From Aselliscus stoliczkanus (taxonomy: Eukaryota > Chordata > Mammalia > Chiroptera > Hipposideridae): a DNA stretch of 64,000 nucleotides. Every line of letters starts with the position of its first letter. The first letter of the stretch is position 1. Shown in pieces: positions 45,639-57,874 of this stretch. The stretch is from assembly GCA_033961575.1 (NCBI GenBank), contig CM066731.1, forward strand, positions 131,681,001 to 131,745,000, given 5' to 3'. The position numbers and the translations under genes are program-made. The notes under the pieces were generated by a model that was not told the origin of the DNA, searched no databases, and saw only the letters and a list, made by a program, of their open reading frames with translations.

Positions 45639-45786
45639 GGGGCCCGCCGAGTGGCTCAGTTGGTTAACCAAGAGTGCAAGCTCTGAGCAACAGGGATGCT
45701 GATTCGATTCCCGGCCCAAGCTGAGCTGCCAACAGGTGGCAGGATGGCTCAGCTTAAAAAATAATAATAATAAAAGAAAAAAATAT
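45639..45786 (+). mobile_element. tRNA-derived SINE, third tail type
   Basis: gggcccgccgagtggctcag head, aagagtgcaagctctgagca, B box gattcgattccc, and the end ctgccaacaggtggcaggat shared with the minus-strand copy at 40719-40880; tail of AAT units. Duplications atatggatga at about 45628-45637 and 45787-45796. Confidence 0.92.
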
Positions 45787-45799
45787 ATATGGATGATTT

Positions 45800-46020
45800 C
45801 CAGGAAGAAATAATTCAACGATGAACGATGATGTATCAGAAAGCAGCCTGGGTAGTGCCAAGGGGTGGGGAAGAAAACTCCTGTTTTCATTGTCTAATGG
45901 TACTATTTTGCTACTTTAATAAAAATTGGAATTACTTTTTGAAAGTAAACGTGTAATACAACATGCAGGATCAGTGCCAAGGAAGCCAAATTTATATTTT
46001 TCAAAGACCCAGGCAAAGGG
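45800..46020 (+). repeat. Second copy of a block also found at 45140-45270
   Basis: 'taatggtactattttgctactttaataaaaattggaatta...gtaatacaacatgcaggatcagtgccaaggaagccaaa' (45894-45990) repeats 'ttatggtattattttattactttgacaaaattagaatta...ataatacagtgtacaggattagcaccaaggaagccaaa' (45185-45280). This is an old direct repeat about 710 bp apart, with the SINE between the copies. Confidence 0.7.
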
Positions 46021-47380
46021 TGTGACCGGCAGTTGCAGACATTCGAGTGCAGCGCTGATGGCAGAGTAAACAGGAGTCACGCAATCTCAGATCATGTTCA
46101 GGTCAACTCTCCAAAGGAGGAAATCGGGAGAGAAGATTGCTGGGAGCTGTGAAGGAAGTTCAATTTACCAACTGTCAAAATGCACAGCATTGTGTGTGGT
46201 AACATCCCACCAAGGATCCAAGAATTTCAAGTGTTATTTTGGGGCAGGCAACCTGGCACCAAATTTCAAGGAAGACCAGCCCTGCAATGCCAAATGGGAA
46301 ATTCAGCAAATATTTCAGAAGAGTAATCTGTAAATATCCACGTAACTCATAAAGAATTATCTCCAAATTAGTTTATTGTGAGAAAGCTGAACATTACATT
46401 TCTGGAAAGAACAGATGTAAACGTGACCTTTGGATTGAAGTTGACTTACGGCTCTCTATGCCTGATCAGCACAATATTATATACAGTTACTGAATGGCAG
46501 TTGCAATTATACCAACATGCATAATTACATAATGTTATTTCATGTAACTGTGCAGTTGTCACCCTATGTGGGACTGTTTTATTATAAAATTTCAACCAAG
46601 GCAGACTCTACTCCACTCTTGATATTAAAATCATCAAAGAAAGGGGCAGTTAATTGCTTCTTTAGTATGTGCAGACTTACAAAATGGTTTGGCTCCCAAG
46701 AGGTGACTTAAAGTCTGAATTATTTAGGTCAACTAAAGCTACTATGAATGAATGCAGGGGGAGGAACAACCCTTATATAGTGAAACAATCTCCATGTCTG
46801 TGTGGTTAAAACCACATTTTACAACAGTCCTTCACTGCATGCTGAGCCTGTTGCTATGAATGCATACTTTAAAATTTGCCAACATTTGGCAGTAAAACTT
46901 AAAAGTCACTGAAGAAAGGTGAAGGGAAAGCCCTACTATGTGTTCTTATAATACTGTGAAAGGTTCGAATGCAAAAGGGAATTAAATTTCTTTAAACAAG
47001 CAAATTTCTGGAGACAATTTGTATTGTTGTATAGGCAACACTTGAAAAGCTGTTGTCAAGGAAAAACATCCTAAAATTAGATCTGCCAGCTTTGTTTTCC
47101 TTGCGGGAATGGCCACACTCTTTAACAGCCTCTTATGTTTTAAAGAGAAAGCCTAGTAATGAAATGCAAAGGGGATTACAGGGAGCTTCTGTAAAGAGGA
47201 AGAGAATAAAATTACCTACCATACATTGATTTCACAGATTGTTTTTCTTGTATAAGCTTGTCTACACATATGTGTTTATTGTATAATTTTGTGTTTTTGA
47301 GAACAAAAAGTCACTGATCCCAGCACTGAATTCCAGAAATTCATATCCCCCATTCTACCTCCAATCTGTGGACTGTCTCT
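46021..47380. other. Non-coding, no recognisable feature
   Basis: The 79-codon frame at 46094-46333 shows no domain I know. No repeat family recognised. Confidence 0.35.
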
Positions 47381-48987
47381 ACTTTTCCACTGTCCATGAT
47401 TAAACCCATATTCTCATCCCTCCCCTCACCTTAAACCTTCGAAAGGCTCTCGACCCCATTTACCCCTTCTTCATCCATCACACTTATACTTTCTGGCAAA
47501 ATATGAACTCTGTACACCCAGTTCTGCATCTGCTCTGAGCCTACCTCAAAGCAGCTGAACTGAAAGTAGCAAGGAGGAAAGAAGCACACAGGGATGCAGA
47601 CTGATCTCACTTTAAATACATGACCGCAAGTGGATGCTCAGCACTGCCCACCAATCACACCACATTTCCTTAGTCACACTCCTTCTCTCCGAGGTGACTG
47701 TTTCACACCTTCTCCTCAAATCTCCACTTCCTCTCTCCCCTCCTCACTCTCCGCAAATAGCCTCTTATTTTATATCACTGAGAAAATAAAAGTAACCAGA
47801 AGGTATCATCATCAAGTTTTCACCTATCTACTTGCAAATATTCCCAAACATTCTGCTTTCTTCCTGTTACCATGGATGAGCCACCCCTGTTCCCAGATCC
47901 AATCTCTGCACTTGAGCAGTCCTTATCTCTCACCTACTCAAGGGGCTGGAGATATCTCCCCCCTCCCCCACCCCGCCCATTGATGTTTTACTCCCTGCAG
48001 AATCATTCCCATCAGAATTCTCTAATAAAATCTCCCACATTTAACAAGCTCCTTTACTCTCAAACACCCTCTAGCTGTCACTCTATCTCTATGATCTCCT
48101 CTATAGAAAATTCTTCAAAGTGTTAGCTGTACAACACTGCCCCCATATCTTTATGTCCAGTCCTTTCTCCTACCCACTCCTATGAGGAATTTTGTCCCAC
48201 CACCTCGTTGGGAGTGTCTTCCCAAGATAGCCAAGGACCTTCACAACACAAAAACCAATGGTCAATGCACAATCCGTGTTACATGACCTCTTAGCAACAT
48301 TTGACACCTGACATTTGACATTCTTAAAAAGCAGTCTTCCCTTGGCTTCCAAGAGGCCATGGCTCACTGGCCTCTCCTGGGACTTCTTTACTGTCTTCCC
48401 TTCCTCGCAACCTCGAAATGTGAGAGTGCCTGAGGGCTCGGCCCTTGATTCCCTCCTCATTTATACTAATTTTAACTCTCTAGACCATCTCATCTAGTCC
48501 CAGTATTTTAAATATATTCATATATAAACTGCCAAGTTTATACCTTCAGTTCTGACCTTTCATCAGTCCAGCTGTCTGTTTATTTGTAAAGCCACTTTCA
48601 TGTCTAACAGTCACCTCAAAATGCATGGATTCAAAAGAGCTTTTTATTTTCACTACCATGTTCCCCATTTCTGGAAATGGTACAGATTAATAATCCCTTA
48701 TCCACAACTATGAAAATCCTAATAACTCTAAAAACTAGACATTTTCATTTAGCAGCAAAACCTGTCCTGAACTAATATGTGGTCATTTATTGTCTTTACT
48801 TAAGTGAATACTCGCATGTTTGTTTCAGAAATATTCATGAAGATTACCTCAAATCCCTGGAAATATTTAGTACTTCAATAGGTACCTTATTACCTTTATA
48901 AAATCTGAAAAGTTATGAATTCAGGTCACATGTGGGACCAAGGGTTTCAGATAAAAGACCGTATACCCAGTTGTTCAGAAGAACACA

Positions 48988-48989
<2 letters not shown>

Positions 48990-49026
<37 letters not shown>
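48990..49026. repeat. (CA)n microsatellite
   Basis: About eighteen CA units inside the L2. Confidence 0.95.
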
Positions 49027-49028
<2 letters not shown>

Positions 49029-49274
49029 AAACAAGGCATTATGACTCATTCTTTTCAATCCTGATACTGCCACATCCAATTCATCAGTGAGTCGTATCAC
49101 GTATGTTCTAAATCTGAATACTTATCATCTCCATATATACCACCGTTGCCAAAGCTATCAGATCTTTGCCTGGATAGCTGCCATGGCTTCCTCACACATC
49201 TTCCTATTCCCAATCCTGTCCTTCCTGCTTCCTCCCTCCTCAGTACTAGCTTTCACAAAATGACCAGAGAAGTC

Positions 49275-49545
49275 TTTAACGTTTTTTAAATTCATTTGAT
49301 ACAGTTATAAATTGTAAAATGATTACCACCATGGAATTAGCTTCTGCTTCCATCCTGTCACAGAGCTGCCATTTTTTTGTGGTGAGAACATTTGAGATCT
49401 ACTCTCTTAGTAACAATCAAGTATATGATAGAACATCATTAATTATAATCACCATGTTGTACATTAGATCCCCAAACATGTTAATCTTATAACTGGAAGT
49501 TCGTATCCTTTGACCACTATCACTCATTTCCCCCACCCTTCAGTT
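49275..49545 (-). mobile_element. L1 3' UTR tail inserted in L2, antisense
   Basis: 'tgtggtgagaacatttgagatctactctcttag', 'caccatgttgtacattagat', 'ttataactggaagttcgtatcc' are the complement of an L1M-type 3' UTR, the same region as at 23174-23614. It cuts the L2 3' UTR between gagaagtctttaac and 'cttcttaaaacataag'. Confidence 0.8.
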
Positions 49546-50154
49546 CAGAGATATCTTCTTAAAACATAAGTCAGATCCTCTGCTTTGCTGTTCCAAAGCC
49601 CCAAGCTCTTCCCACCAGGTTGGGGATAAAATCCTAATTTCTTACCATGGCCAACTGGGTCTTAGACAATGTGACTTCTGCCTTTTTCTCCACACTCAAT
49701 TCTGCTCTTTCTCTCACCCACTGTGCTCCAGTCCTCCTGGTCTTGTTTCTCCCTCCAACATACTACATTTACCCAGGCCTCAGGGATTGAGGCCTTGCTT
49801 CCCTCTGTACCTCAAGCCTTGGTGTAGCTCACTCCTCACTTCATTTAGGCCCCTCTCCACAAGTCACTGTCACAGAAAGCCCTTCCCTGACTACTCTTCT
49901 AAAATAGTCCATTTTGAATTTGCCACGCACTTTGTTATTCTACGGTTAGTTTTTAGGAAAACTGCAATGCATATTTGTTTGCTTGTTATCATCCATCCTC
50001 ACCACCCAAATGTCACCCCAAGAAGGTAGGGAATGACTACACTACACTATTTATCATTATATCCCTGGTGCCTAGAATACTTATGGGGTGCTCTATGTGC
50101 CCAGGGATGAATATTCAGCGAATGGACAAATAAGTGAAATTGTATTAATAAATC

Positions 50155-51670
50155 AACTGAATTAGCTTAATTAAATAAGATTAGTCTTACTTTCCAAAGT
50201 ACCTCAATATTTTTACAAGTGTCAGTATAGTCCTGATGAACTTAAACTACAACTTCATTTCGGAATGACTCTCATTGTTAAAATAGTTCTAATCAGTGAC
50301 TAAGATTACTATAGTTTGACTCACACTGCGCAAATTAGTGTTTACTTTCATACCCATAAGACATATACTTAACAAAACAATCTGAATTTATCAAGGGGAG
50401 TATTTCTCTTTAATTCCCTATTTCTGAACTTAAATACTTCCTCTTCATAGGAAATTTAAGATTACTTGGCAATATGTTACTAATTCCAAAGGAATCTAAA
50501 GTGATTCTATCTTATTTCTTGTTTTCTGGGTGCAATTGCTATGGGTTGATAAACCAACTTGTCTAATAACAGAAAGTGGATATTATGCTAATTTAGCATA
50601 GAATTAGAAATTAAAGAAATAGAAGAATAAAGGTAAACATGAAATAATGTTTAGCATTGTATTTGATCAATTTTTTATTTAGAAAAAACAATTTGTGGTA
50701 AGGAATCAAAAGATTTGTCACAATGCCTTATATGTAGACAAAGTATACATAATAAAGTCATTTGGAGACTAATGCCAGGAATATTTTAATCCTTTAAACT
50801 GAATTCTAATATTTCGATTGTGAAATTTTTTTGGTACATTCTGTCATTAAGCATATGTGATCTCTCCTTAATCCATGAATCCATTATAGATTGATGGTTT
50901 ATCTCTTCATGAGAGGCATCTTTTGATACACATTTTACAATTACTTCTCCCTAACTGAAATATGATTCACATGACAGGATGAAGTCCGAGAACAAAAACA
51001 CAAAATGACAGCTTGAAAATGATTAATTTAATTGAAGGCTCATCACATACCTTGGACTTGAATGTCTGGTAAAAATAAAACTCAAATATTTAAAATTGCT
51101 CAATCACATGTGAAATTTCAACTCGACTTTGCTTTGTAAGTTTCTCTCTGAGGATCTGCACAAAGAAAGGATTAGTCTTCAGCTCAGTAGTAGACAAACA
51201 ACTGTAGCCTGGAAGCTAATGTAAAGTATTTAGTCTGATAGCCTCTACATTTGGTCAGCTTATCTCCTTCTGTCTGACTCATTAAAGTTTGGGAATTTCA
51301 GCAGGCAATTAACTCTCACAGGATACACAGCTGTCTTCACTCACCAAGAATTCCCTGGGCAACGAGGCCACACATGGCCAGAACATTTTCTAATCACTGA
51401 AAGATATTCTTAACATAATCTTCACTATTCAACTACATAATGAAACAGAAATTTAAGTTTTCCTAGAATATGAGTGGTATAGAACTATGGAAATTAGAAT
51501 CTTGGACTAGAAAGTTCAGTTCCTCTGTCAATGTTTGCATCTCCTCTGCCTCCTCCCCATCATATAAGCTATCTGGGGTCAACTTTTATCTTAATATAGT
51601 ATGTGGCAGAGGAAAGGGCAAACACAAACACACTGTCTTACATTCGGTGGTGCCACAAAAGTAATTTATC
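50155..51670. other. Non-coding, no recognisable feature
   Basis: Unique AT-rich sequence. No gene or repeat family recognised. Confidence 0.4.
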
Positions 51671-51674
51671 ATTG

Positions 51675-51790
51675 CAGCTACCATTTGCGGATGCCAATTT
51701 TGTGCCAGACACAGGCCCTCTACACTTTGATTACATTATTTTTATCCCTCACAACAATCCTCTGAGAATCTAAGTTCCATATTACAAAGT
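51675..51790 (+). repeat. MIR SINE, 5' half
   Basis: 'gcagctaccatttgcggatgccaattttgtgccagacac' and 'cctcacaacaatcctctgagaa' match the MIR start and middle. Confidence 0.7.
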
Positions 51791-52109
51791 TTGTCTTTTG
51801 TTTTGGTTTTCATTGTGTTTTTTTAATTTTGGTTTTGTTTTTGTGTGTGACATAGTCACATCTCCAATAATATAGTCACATCCCCAATAATCTCCACTGG
51901 TCAAGCTCTAATACCATATTCTCTTCCTTTTTCCAGAAGCAGATTAAATATCTTCCATAAAACTTTCTTGACCTTCCAGCCTGAATTAATGTTGCTGCTG
52001 AACAACTAGTTTTACTAGCTATACCAGTCAAATGTAAAGTGGTTGCATGTTACCGGATTACTGGTTTTTTGCTTTGTAACTGGTTTTTGTTATAGTGAAA
52101 TAGTTTTAA

Positions 52110-52290
52110 GTTCTTACTTCAGGCAATGTACTGTGCTAGGCAATGAGGATATATTAATAAGCAAATGGATTCTACCTCTTAGTTCTTGTTACCTCAAAAG
52201 GAGGAAGAAGAATTACCAAGAAGGCAGAACAATTAAATGGACAATAACAATAAATACAAGAAGTGCCATCAGAGTGCCTAGAAGAGTCAC
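52110..52290 (-). repeat. L2 3' end, antisense
   Basis: 'caatgtactgtgctaggcaatgaggatatattaataagcaaa' followed by a diverged block ending gtgccatcagagtgcctaga: complement of the L2 3' UTR. Confidence 0.55.
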
Positions 52291-52299
52291 TTAATCTAG

Positions 52300-53380
52300 T
52301 CTCAGATAATCATGAGTGTTTTTTTCTCTGACTCTAGTGATATGTTGATTAGGCTCTGACTTTCCCACTTGGTCTTTTAGGAACTCAACTTTACCATGGT
52401 TATGATTCCAAAGATATATACTGCCTCTTTACCAGCCTATACACAATTTTAATTCAAAATACTTTCTTCATAAATTCCTTTTCCTTTTTTTTTGAAAGAA
52501 GATACTTTCCTCTTTACCAGTAAGATTTGTAGTTTACAAAAGTTAAAAACTTCCAGTTTATAGAATTTAAAGCTGTTGCTCTACCTTTAAAACCAGAGGA
52601 ATCAACTAAGATTTAATTCACAAAAAAATTGGCAAAGATTAGTAGTAGCAAAACTAATGGTATTTGTCAGCTTAGAATAGACAACTGTTTTATACAAACC
52701 ATAAATTAAGAAGACAATGCAATGTACAGCTCCAAAAACACTTGGAAAGGATATTTCTTTTACATAATCAGACCAATTGCTTATGGAAGGAAAAAAAAAG
52801 AATCAATCAGATTGCTTTCTAATCAACTCTATATGGTAAGAAAAGATGAGATAAAAGAAAATTTGTACAAAATTGAAAATTAAGTTGATAAAAAATTATA
52901 ACACAATATCAGGTTGTGATGTTTGCTTATGCATTATCTGCTCACAAAATAAAAGTAACCAAATAAGCAACCAGTTAACAGATGTAATTTTCTCAGATGA
53001 ACTCCCTAAAAATTAGCTATGCCTAACCAATGCAGCTAAGTGATACATACCCAGAGTCAGCTCTTGGCTGCTATATTATTCATATGTGACTTACCTGATT
53101 TCCACAATTTACTCTCCCTACTACTTTGATTCCTTCCCTCTCTTTTTTTCCTCTATCATTTACTTCCTTGACCCAAACAAAAATTAGCAAATGTATCAGA
53201 GTTCATGAGTGTAAAAGTTGAGGTCACTCTTTATGTTACCCTCTCCTACCCATGGAAAGACAGTCTTATACTGAAGTGATTCAGGTAGTAGAAGAAATGT
53301 GTAAGTGGGGAGGAACTAGGTGCACAATCACTTTCTTCTTTTTCTTTGTGGTTTTAAAGAAGAGGCCTAAATAAGTGAGA
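52300..53380. other. Non-coding, no recognisable feature
   Basis: Nothing recognised. Confidence 0.35.
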
Positions 53381-53383
53381 ACT

Positions 53384-53480
53384 GGGCCTTCCCATGCCCT
53401 GCATGACCTGTTGTCAGGGTAACAGGATGTGTAGGGAGCCCTGGCCTTCCCAGTGCCTGTTGCCAGGGTAACAGGATATG
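53384..53480 (+). promoter_or_regulatory. Two-copy tandem duplication carrying RFX X-box motifs
   Basis: Two related units, 53385-53432 and 53443-53480, each run from ggccttccca to gggtaacaggat. Each holds an imperfect palindrome: gttgtcagggtaac (53410-53423) and gttgccagggtaac (53459-53472). The second fits the X-box consensus GTNRCC-N(0-3)-RGYAAC exactly with a 2-base spacer; the first differs at one position. X-boxes bind RFX factors, known from MHC class II and cilia gene control. No gene start is visible nearby, so a regulatory role is inference only. Confidence 0.4.
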
Positions 53481-53874
53481 AACTATCTTCTCTTATGCAA
53501 CTATGCAATTTCTCTATCTTATTCTATGTTTCCCTTCTATTTGGTGGGAAATAGAGCAACACAACTTCTATACACAGGCCACTGAGGGAGCATGTATTGG
53601 AAGACATATTTTAAGTGGGTACGTGCCATTAATATTGTTGCAGGTGGAAATAATGTGGAGGAGAATTTCATTGGACTGACTTTCTGAAAATAAAGACCTC
53701 AATTTTTATCTCTGAAATATAGACTAAATTTTGACTGGGTCAAAGAAATAAATGATAGGAGATTATGAGAGGGAAGGAAGCAGAATGATAATAGGGAAAA
53801 ACTGTGGAAGCCAGAGAAGAATTTTATGAAAAATTTAAAGGCTAAGAGCTTGACTTTGGATATATCAGTTGGCC

Positions 53875-54270
53875 TTTTTTATGCAACAATCCACCTCAAA
53901 ATTTAGTAGCCAAAAACAATAAATGTTTATTGCTTCCTCCTAGTTGTGAGGACGTTAGATAGCCTAGGATAACCTCACTCATACGTGTGGTGGTTGATCC
54001 TTTAGATGGTTTAGTGGGGGCTCAGCTGGAAGGGTTTATGTCTACCCCACATGCCCATCCTCCAGTAGGCATTTCCATGCTGGTATGAGAGGTGCAAAGG
54101 GCAGCGAGAGAGAGTAAACTCTAATGCACAAGCCCTTTCCAAGCCTTTGCTTGCATCACATTTGCTGAGATTCCATTGGCCAAAGTAAGTCTCAAGGCCA
54201 ACCTCAGAGTTAGTATGGAAAGGATTATCCAAGAGTGGAAGCAAGAAGATAAAGAACAAATTGGGACATA
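53875..54270 (-). repeat. MaLR/MLT1-like LTR remnant
   Basis: 'aatccacctcaaaatttagtagccaaaaacaataaatgtttatt' and 'ttccattggccaaagtaagtctcaaggcc' resemble the complement of an old MaLR-type LTR. The family assignment is tentative. Confidence 0.5.
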
Positions 54271-54289
54271 CTGCAGTAGTACACAACAG

Positions 54290-56650
54290 CATGGAAAAAT
54301 TTCTGGAAAACAGACTGCTTTTTGGAAGTCCTGAAATATTAAAGCAGAGATTGCTGGAGGATCAAATATCAAGAGGGTCACATAAGTAAAGACACTTTTA
54401 TATACTGGAACCAGTGGGAGGTACTAGAGATTTTGAGAGTCCTAAAAGTTTGAAAGAAGTTCCTTAACCCATCTAATTACCATCTCTAAATGCAGTCTAA
54501 GGAAGGATGAAGAAGATACTGTGTCCCTTTAAGCAGTTTGAGTTCTCTGTGGGAAATAAAGCACAATAAACACCATTTAGATTAGTTTTCTAAAATAAAC
54601 AAAAGGAGAAAAACACTCTGCTCACTTTATTTCAGAAGAGAACCGTATTGTATGCTTAAAACCCTTTATAACAAAAAGAAAAGAGGCAGCATTGCAAGAA
54701 TAAAATACGTAGTTTTTAATCATTAGAACTCCTGCCTTTATCCTTATTAATAAATAAAAATCTTCAGGGAAAGACACCCAGATGTTTCTACTGTGCAGTT
54801 TTCTTTCTCTGTTGTTTGGGATGCCAAAGGCCAAATAAATTAGAATAATTTTGTAAAGGTCCAAGCTTTGAAGCAACAATAGGGTTTAGGAAAAGTCAAA
54901 TCGCTTACAAATACTTAGTCATTGTTTAAATGAATTAATAAATGGGCAATGGTAGTGCACGTCTAGAGAAGGAGGGAAATAAAACTGGTGAGTTTCTGAC
55001 ATCCGAAGCATATGCCAAGTGATAACTCCACCTGGTATTCAGCTCTGAAGATGCAGAACTAGGCAAACAGATGGCAGGATTATGGAATAATCAAAACAAG
55101 AGCACAGTTTTGAACTCCTGAAATGTCAGGTCTTCTAGTGAGCGTTGTGTTAAAGGGAATAGGTATGGGCCTGGGAATCCGGCCCTGCCCTTACTGATTG
55201 GAAAACATTGGTCAAGACATCGACTGTCTCAGAGGCCTGGGCTTTCTCACCAGAAAAACTGGGATGGTTGTGCTGAATCACACAAATCAAAGGAAAAATC
55301 ATTTAGGAATTATAAAGCACAAAACAATTACTATAAAGTATAATTACTACTATAATTCAATTACAAGGTGATTTAAAATAATTTTAGCTAATCAAAAATG
55401 TGATTGATGCCCACGTTGGTTGTTGTTTTTCTTATGTTGTTCCAAATGCAGTTTATTTTGAACCAAGTCTTAGAAAGTCCAGTTTTAAGTGGACCAGTCA
55501 ACATACTGTTGTTTTTTTCCAATAAATCTATTTTCATTTTCTTCTAAGTTATCAAGGAACTGATTCATGTACAAAATCCCAAGAATCCTTTGACCCACCA
55601 CACTTGTACAGGGTGTGAGGATGACCTCTGTTTTCTTGAGCTGTAGACATTATACTTAGAGATTTTATTATTTTTTTTATGACTCGTAAATTATTTGAAT
55701 AGCTATAAGTACAAAAATTTTCCTTCTAGAAATTATCTGCTTTGAGCATTTCCTGAGCCTAATTTAATAAAAATTTGTTTTTGAACATTTTGTAAAATAT
55801 AAAATAAAATATAATCTCTTTAAACAGCTTCAAAAAAGTGTAGCTTAAAGGTAAAACCAAAAGGGTCATACTGTTTCATTTACATGCTTCTCTTGACCTA
55901 TTATTATTTTTATGTCTTTCCTTAACAATAAAGTTACTCATGCCTAATACTTGCTCAGACCAGATATTTGGAATATACTATGATTCTCACGAGTCTTTAA
56001 CACTGTCATCTGTTTAATTATGTTAATGAACAAACAATTCCTTTCATATTTAAAAAACTTATAGCACAGTCCCTTAGGATGGGAATCAGAATTGCTCAAA
56101 TATTTACATTTGATTAGATGATTGATGTGTTAGAATAAAGGACACAATCTAATAACATAGCAGTAATTTAATATTTTTTAAAATGAATCTGCAAAAGGAA
56201 GGACTATGGGACATGGCAGCAATTACCTGGAAGTCAACTTCGTTTATGAAACACAGACTGTGATAAGGCAAGACTTAATGAATGATTTTCAAGCCTGAAT
56301 GATTCAGAAAATATGACTAGCCCTGGGTCATACATGATTATAGAGACCTAAATTTTATTCTAAGATTGCCACAAGATGCTGAAATAAAGATTCTGAATCC
56401 TTCCAACCAATTCTAACAGTGAAACTCTCAAGGCCGGCCCATTTCTCTTCCTTAGCTTTTTCTTCTTACTAAATATCGCTCTTGCCCCAAGGAAATGTAA
56501 ATCCTGTATTCTGGTGAAGAGAAACCTGGGGATCTTAGTGAAACCACTTCCACTGAATTAAGAGAAACTCTTCTTTTCTCATCCTGACAGCTCTACTCTT
56601 TCCACTGATTATGATAAGAAAATTACTTGAAAAAAATAGAATTCTGCTTT
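54290..56650. other. Non-coding, no recognisable feature
   Basis: More than two kilobases of AT-rich sequence in which I recognise no dispersed repeat and no coding region. Confidence 0.4.
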
Positions 56651-56659
56651 TGCATATGA

Positions 56660-56860
56660 TAGTAGTCATAATAATAACTGCTAGGATTTCTTGAATTCTG
56701 AACATTAGTCTAAGCAGTTTACAAGCATTAACTCGCTTTTCTCAACACCTATGAGATGGATAATAATATCATTCCCATTTTATAGATGAGAAAACTAAGA
56801 CATCCAAAAAACAGTCATCATGGAGAAGATCGTGTAGCTGTTAAATAGCAGAGTTGAAAT
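56660..56860 (+). repeat. MIR SINE
   Basis: 'cattagtctaagcagtttacaagcattaactcgc', 'cacctatgagatggataataatatcattcccattttatagatgagaaaactaagac', 'gtgtagctgttaaatagcagagttgaaat' give a near-complete MIR. Confidence 0.8.
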
Positions 56861-56884
56861 ACACAAGGATGAATAAGATTATGG

Positions 56885-56970
56885 GAATATTAATAATTAC
56901 AATATTTTGAGAGCTTACTGTGTGCCATGTAGAGTGCTATATTTCTTATATACATTATTTTATTTTATTT
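56885..56970 (+). repeat. MIR SINE, 5' fragment
   Basis: 'aatattttgagagcttactgtgtgccatgtagagtgctatat' is the MIR 5' region again, right after the preceding MIR. Confidence 0.65.
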
Positions 56971-56974
56971 TTAC

Positions 56975-57635
56975 TATCTTGATTTGGGCAATATCCAGAT
57001 TCCCAGATCCTAATGCTTCCTTCTAAGCGGAAGGAACGTTCATAGGAAAAAAAGCCATCTAGGCTTCTTTGCCACTTTTCACACTCTTTCCCGGAGGAGG
57101 TGGGGCAACATTTGGTTGGTAACTGCTAGAGAAGGAATTAGACCTGGGAGTGCCACCTATTTTCATAAAATGGCGAAGGGATTTTCTGCTCCTAGAAAGC
57201 AGTTGATTCTGGGTAAGGGCCATGAGATAAATTTAGGAGGGGAGATTTTATCTCCCCTGCTGGGAAGGTCTGCAATTTTGAAAGATAAGCTCAATTCAGA
57301 GGTATTCTGTCTTATTTAGCTACATACCAAAATCTTATCCTCCAATACAAGTTTAATCATCAATAAAGCTAGCAATTTTATCTCTATTAACTGGACTCCA
57401 AAAACCAGCCCTCACTTAATCCTGAACTTTGATTAGAGCTGTCATTCATTATCCTAAGATCCTAAGAGGTAGGTATCAATTTTTGTCTGTCTCAGCTGAA
57501 AAGTTGCCTTTGAAGGCAAATTATTCCTGGCTACCCAAATATCTTCACCAAGTAACTCTTGATCATACATTTTCTTCAGGTCACTTCTTACTCCATATTA
57601 ACTTATTACTTATAATTCACTTTTTTGTTGTTGGT
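56975..57635. other. Non-coding, no recognisable feature
   Basis: Nothing firm. The fragment ctaagaggtaggtatcaatt near 57460 may be MIR. Confidence 0.35.
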
Positions 57636-57639
57636 TTCC

Positions 57640-57735
57640 TCCACTAGATGTAATCTCTTGTGCCAAAAACAGTGCTGACATAGCACACAATCAGTGGGTA
57701 TTTGTTGAATGAGTGAATAAATGATAAATGAAATA
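57640..57735 (+). repeat. L2 3' terminus, sense
   Basis: 'cactagatgtaatctcttgtgcc...gacatagcacacaatcagtgggtatttgttgaatgagtgaataaatg' matches the L2 end. Confidence 0.65.
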
Positions 57736-57737
57736 AT

Positions 57738-57870
57738 TGGATTTTACACATAAGGAAAGTGAAGTTTAGAAAAGTTAATAGATTTTCCGTGAAAATTCAA
57801 CTAAAGGACACATGGTATTAGAAAATACCTGACTGATTCTGAGTTCAATTTCTTAATCCTTAAGGTATTT
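57738..57870 (+). repeat. MIR SINE, 3' part
   Basis: 'ggattttacacataaggaaagtgaagtttagaaaagttaatagatttt' and 'tgactgattctgagttcaatttcttaatcc' follow MIR ('cattttacagatgaggaaactgag...'). Confidence 0.55.
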
Positions 57871-57874
57871 CACC

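Larger units (their letters stand above)
47390..50150 (+). repeat. Long LINE-2 copy, sense, with reverse-transcriptase relics
   Basis: Runs in L2 order: ORF2 (for example ttactatggagg-like ttaccatggatgagccaccc near 47868, ctctcacctactcaaggggc, tgcagaatcattcccatcag, 'gacctcttagcaacatttgacac', 'ccatggctcactggcctctcctgg'), then the 3' UTR (taaaacataagtcagatcct near 49560, 'ttaggcccctctccacaag', 'cagaaagcccttccctgactac') and the end at about 50150 ('atccctggtgcctagaatac'). Translated relics such as RNVRVPEGSALDSLL near 48415-48465 fit the conserved block just before the catalytic YADD motif, which is itself decayed. Interrupted by a CA repeat (48990-49026) and an L1 tail (49275-49545). One of the longest L2 relics one can trace by eye. 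Confidence 0.75.

Noticed and set aside
47630..48497. Proline/serine-rich coding exons
   Set aside because: The frames follow the decayed ORF2 of an L2 element, with stops between them.
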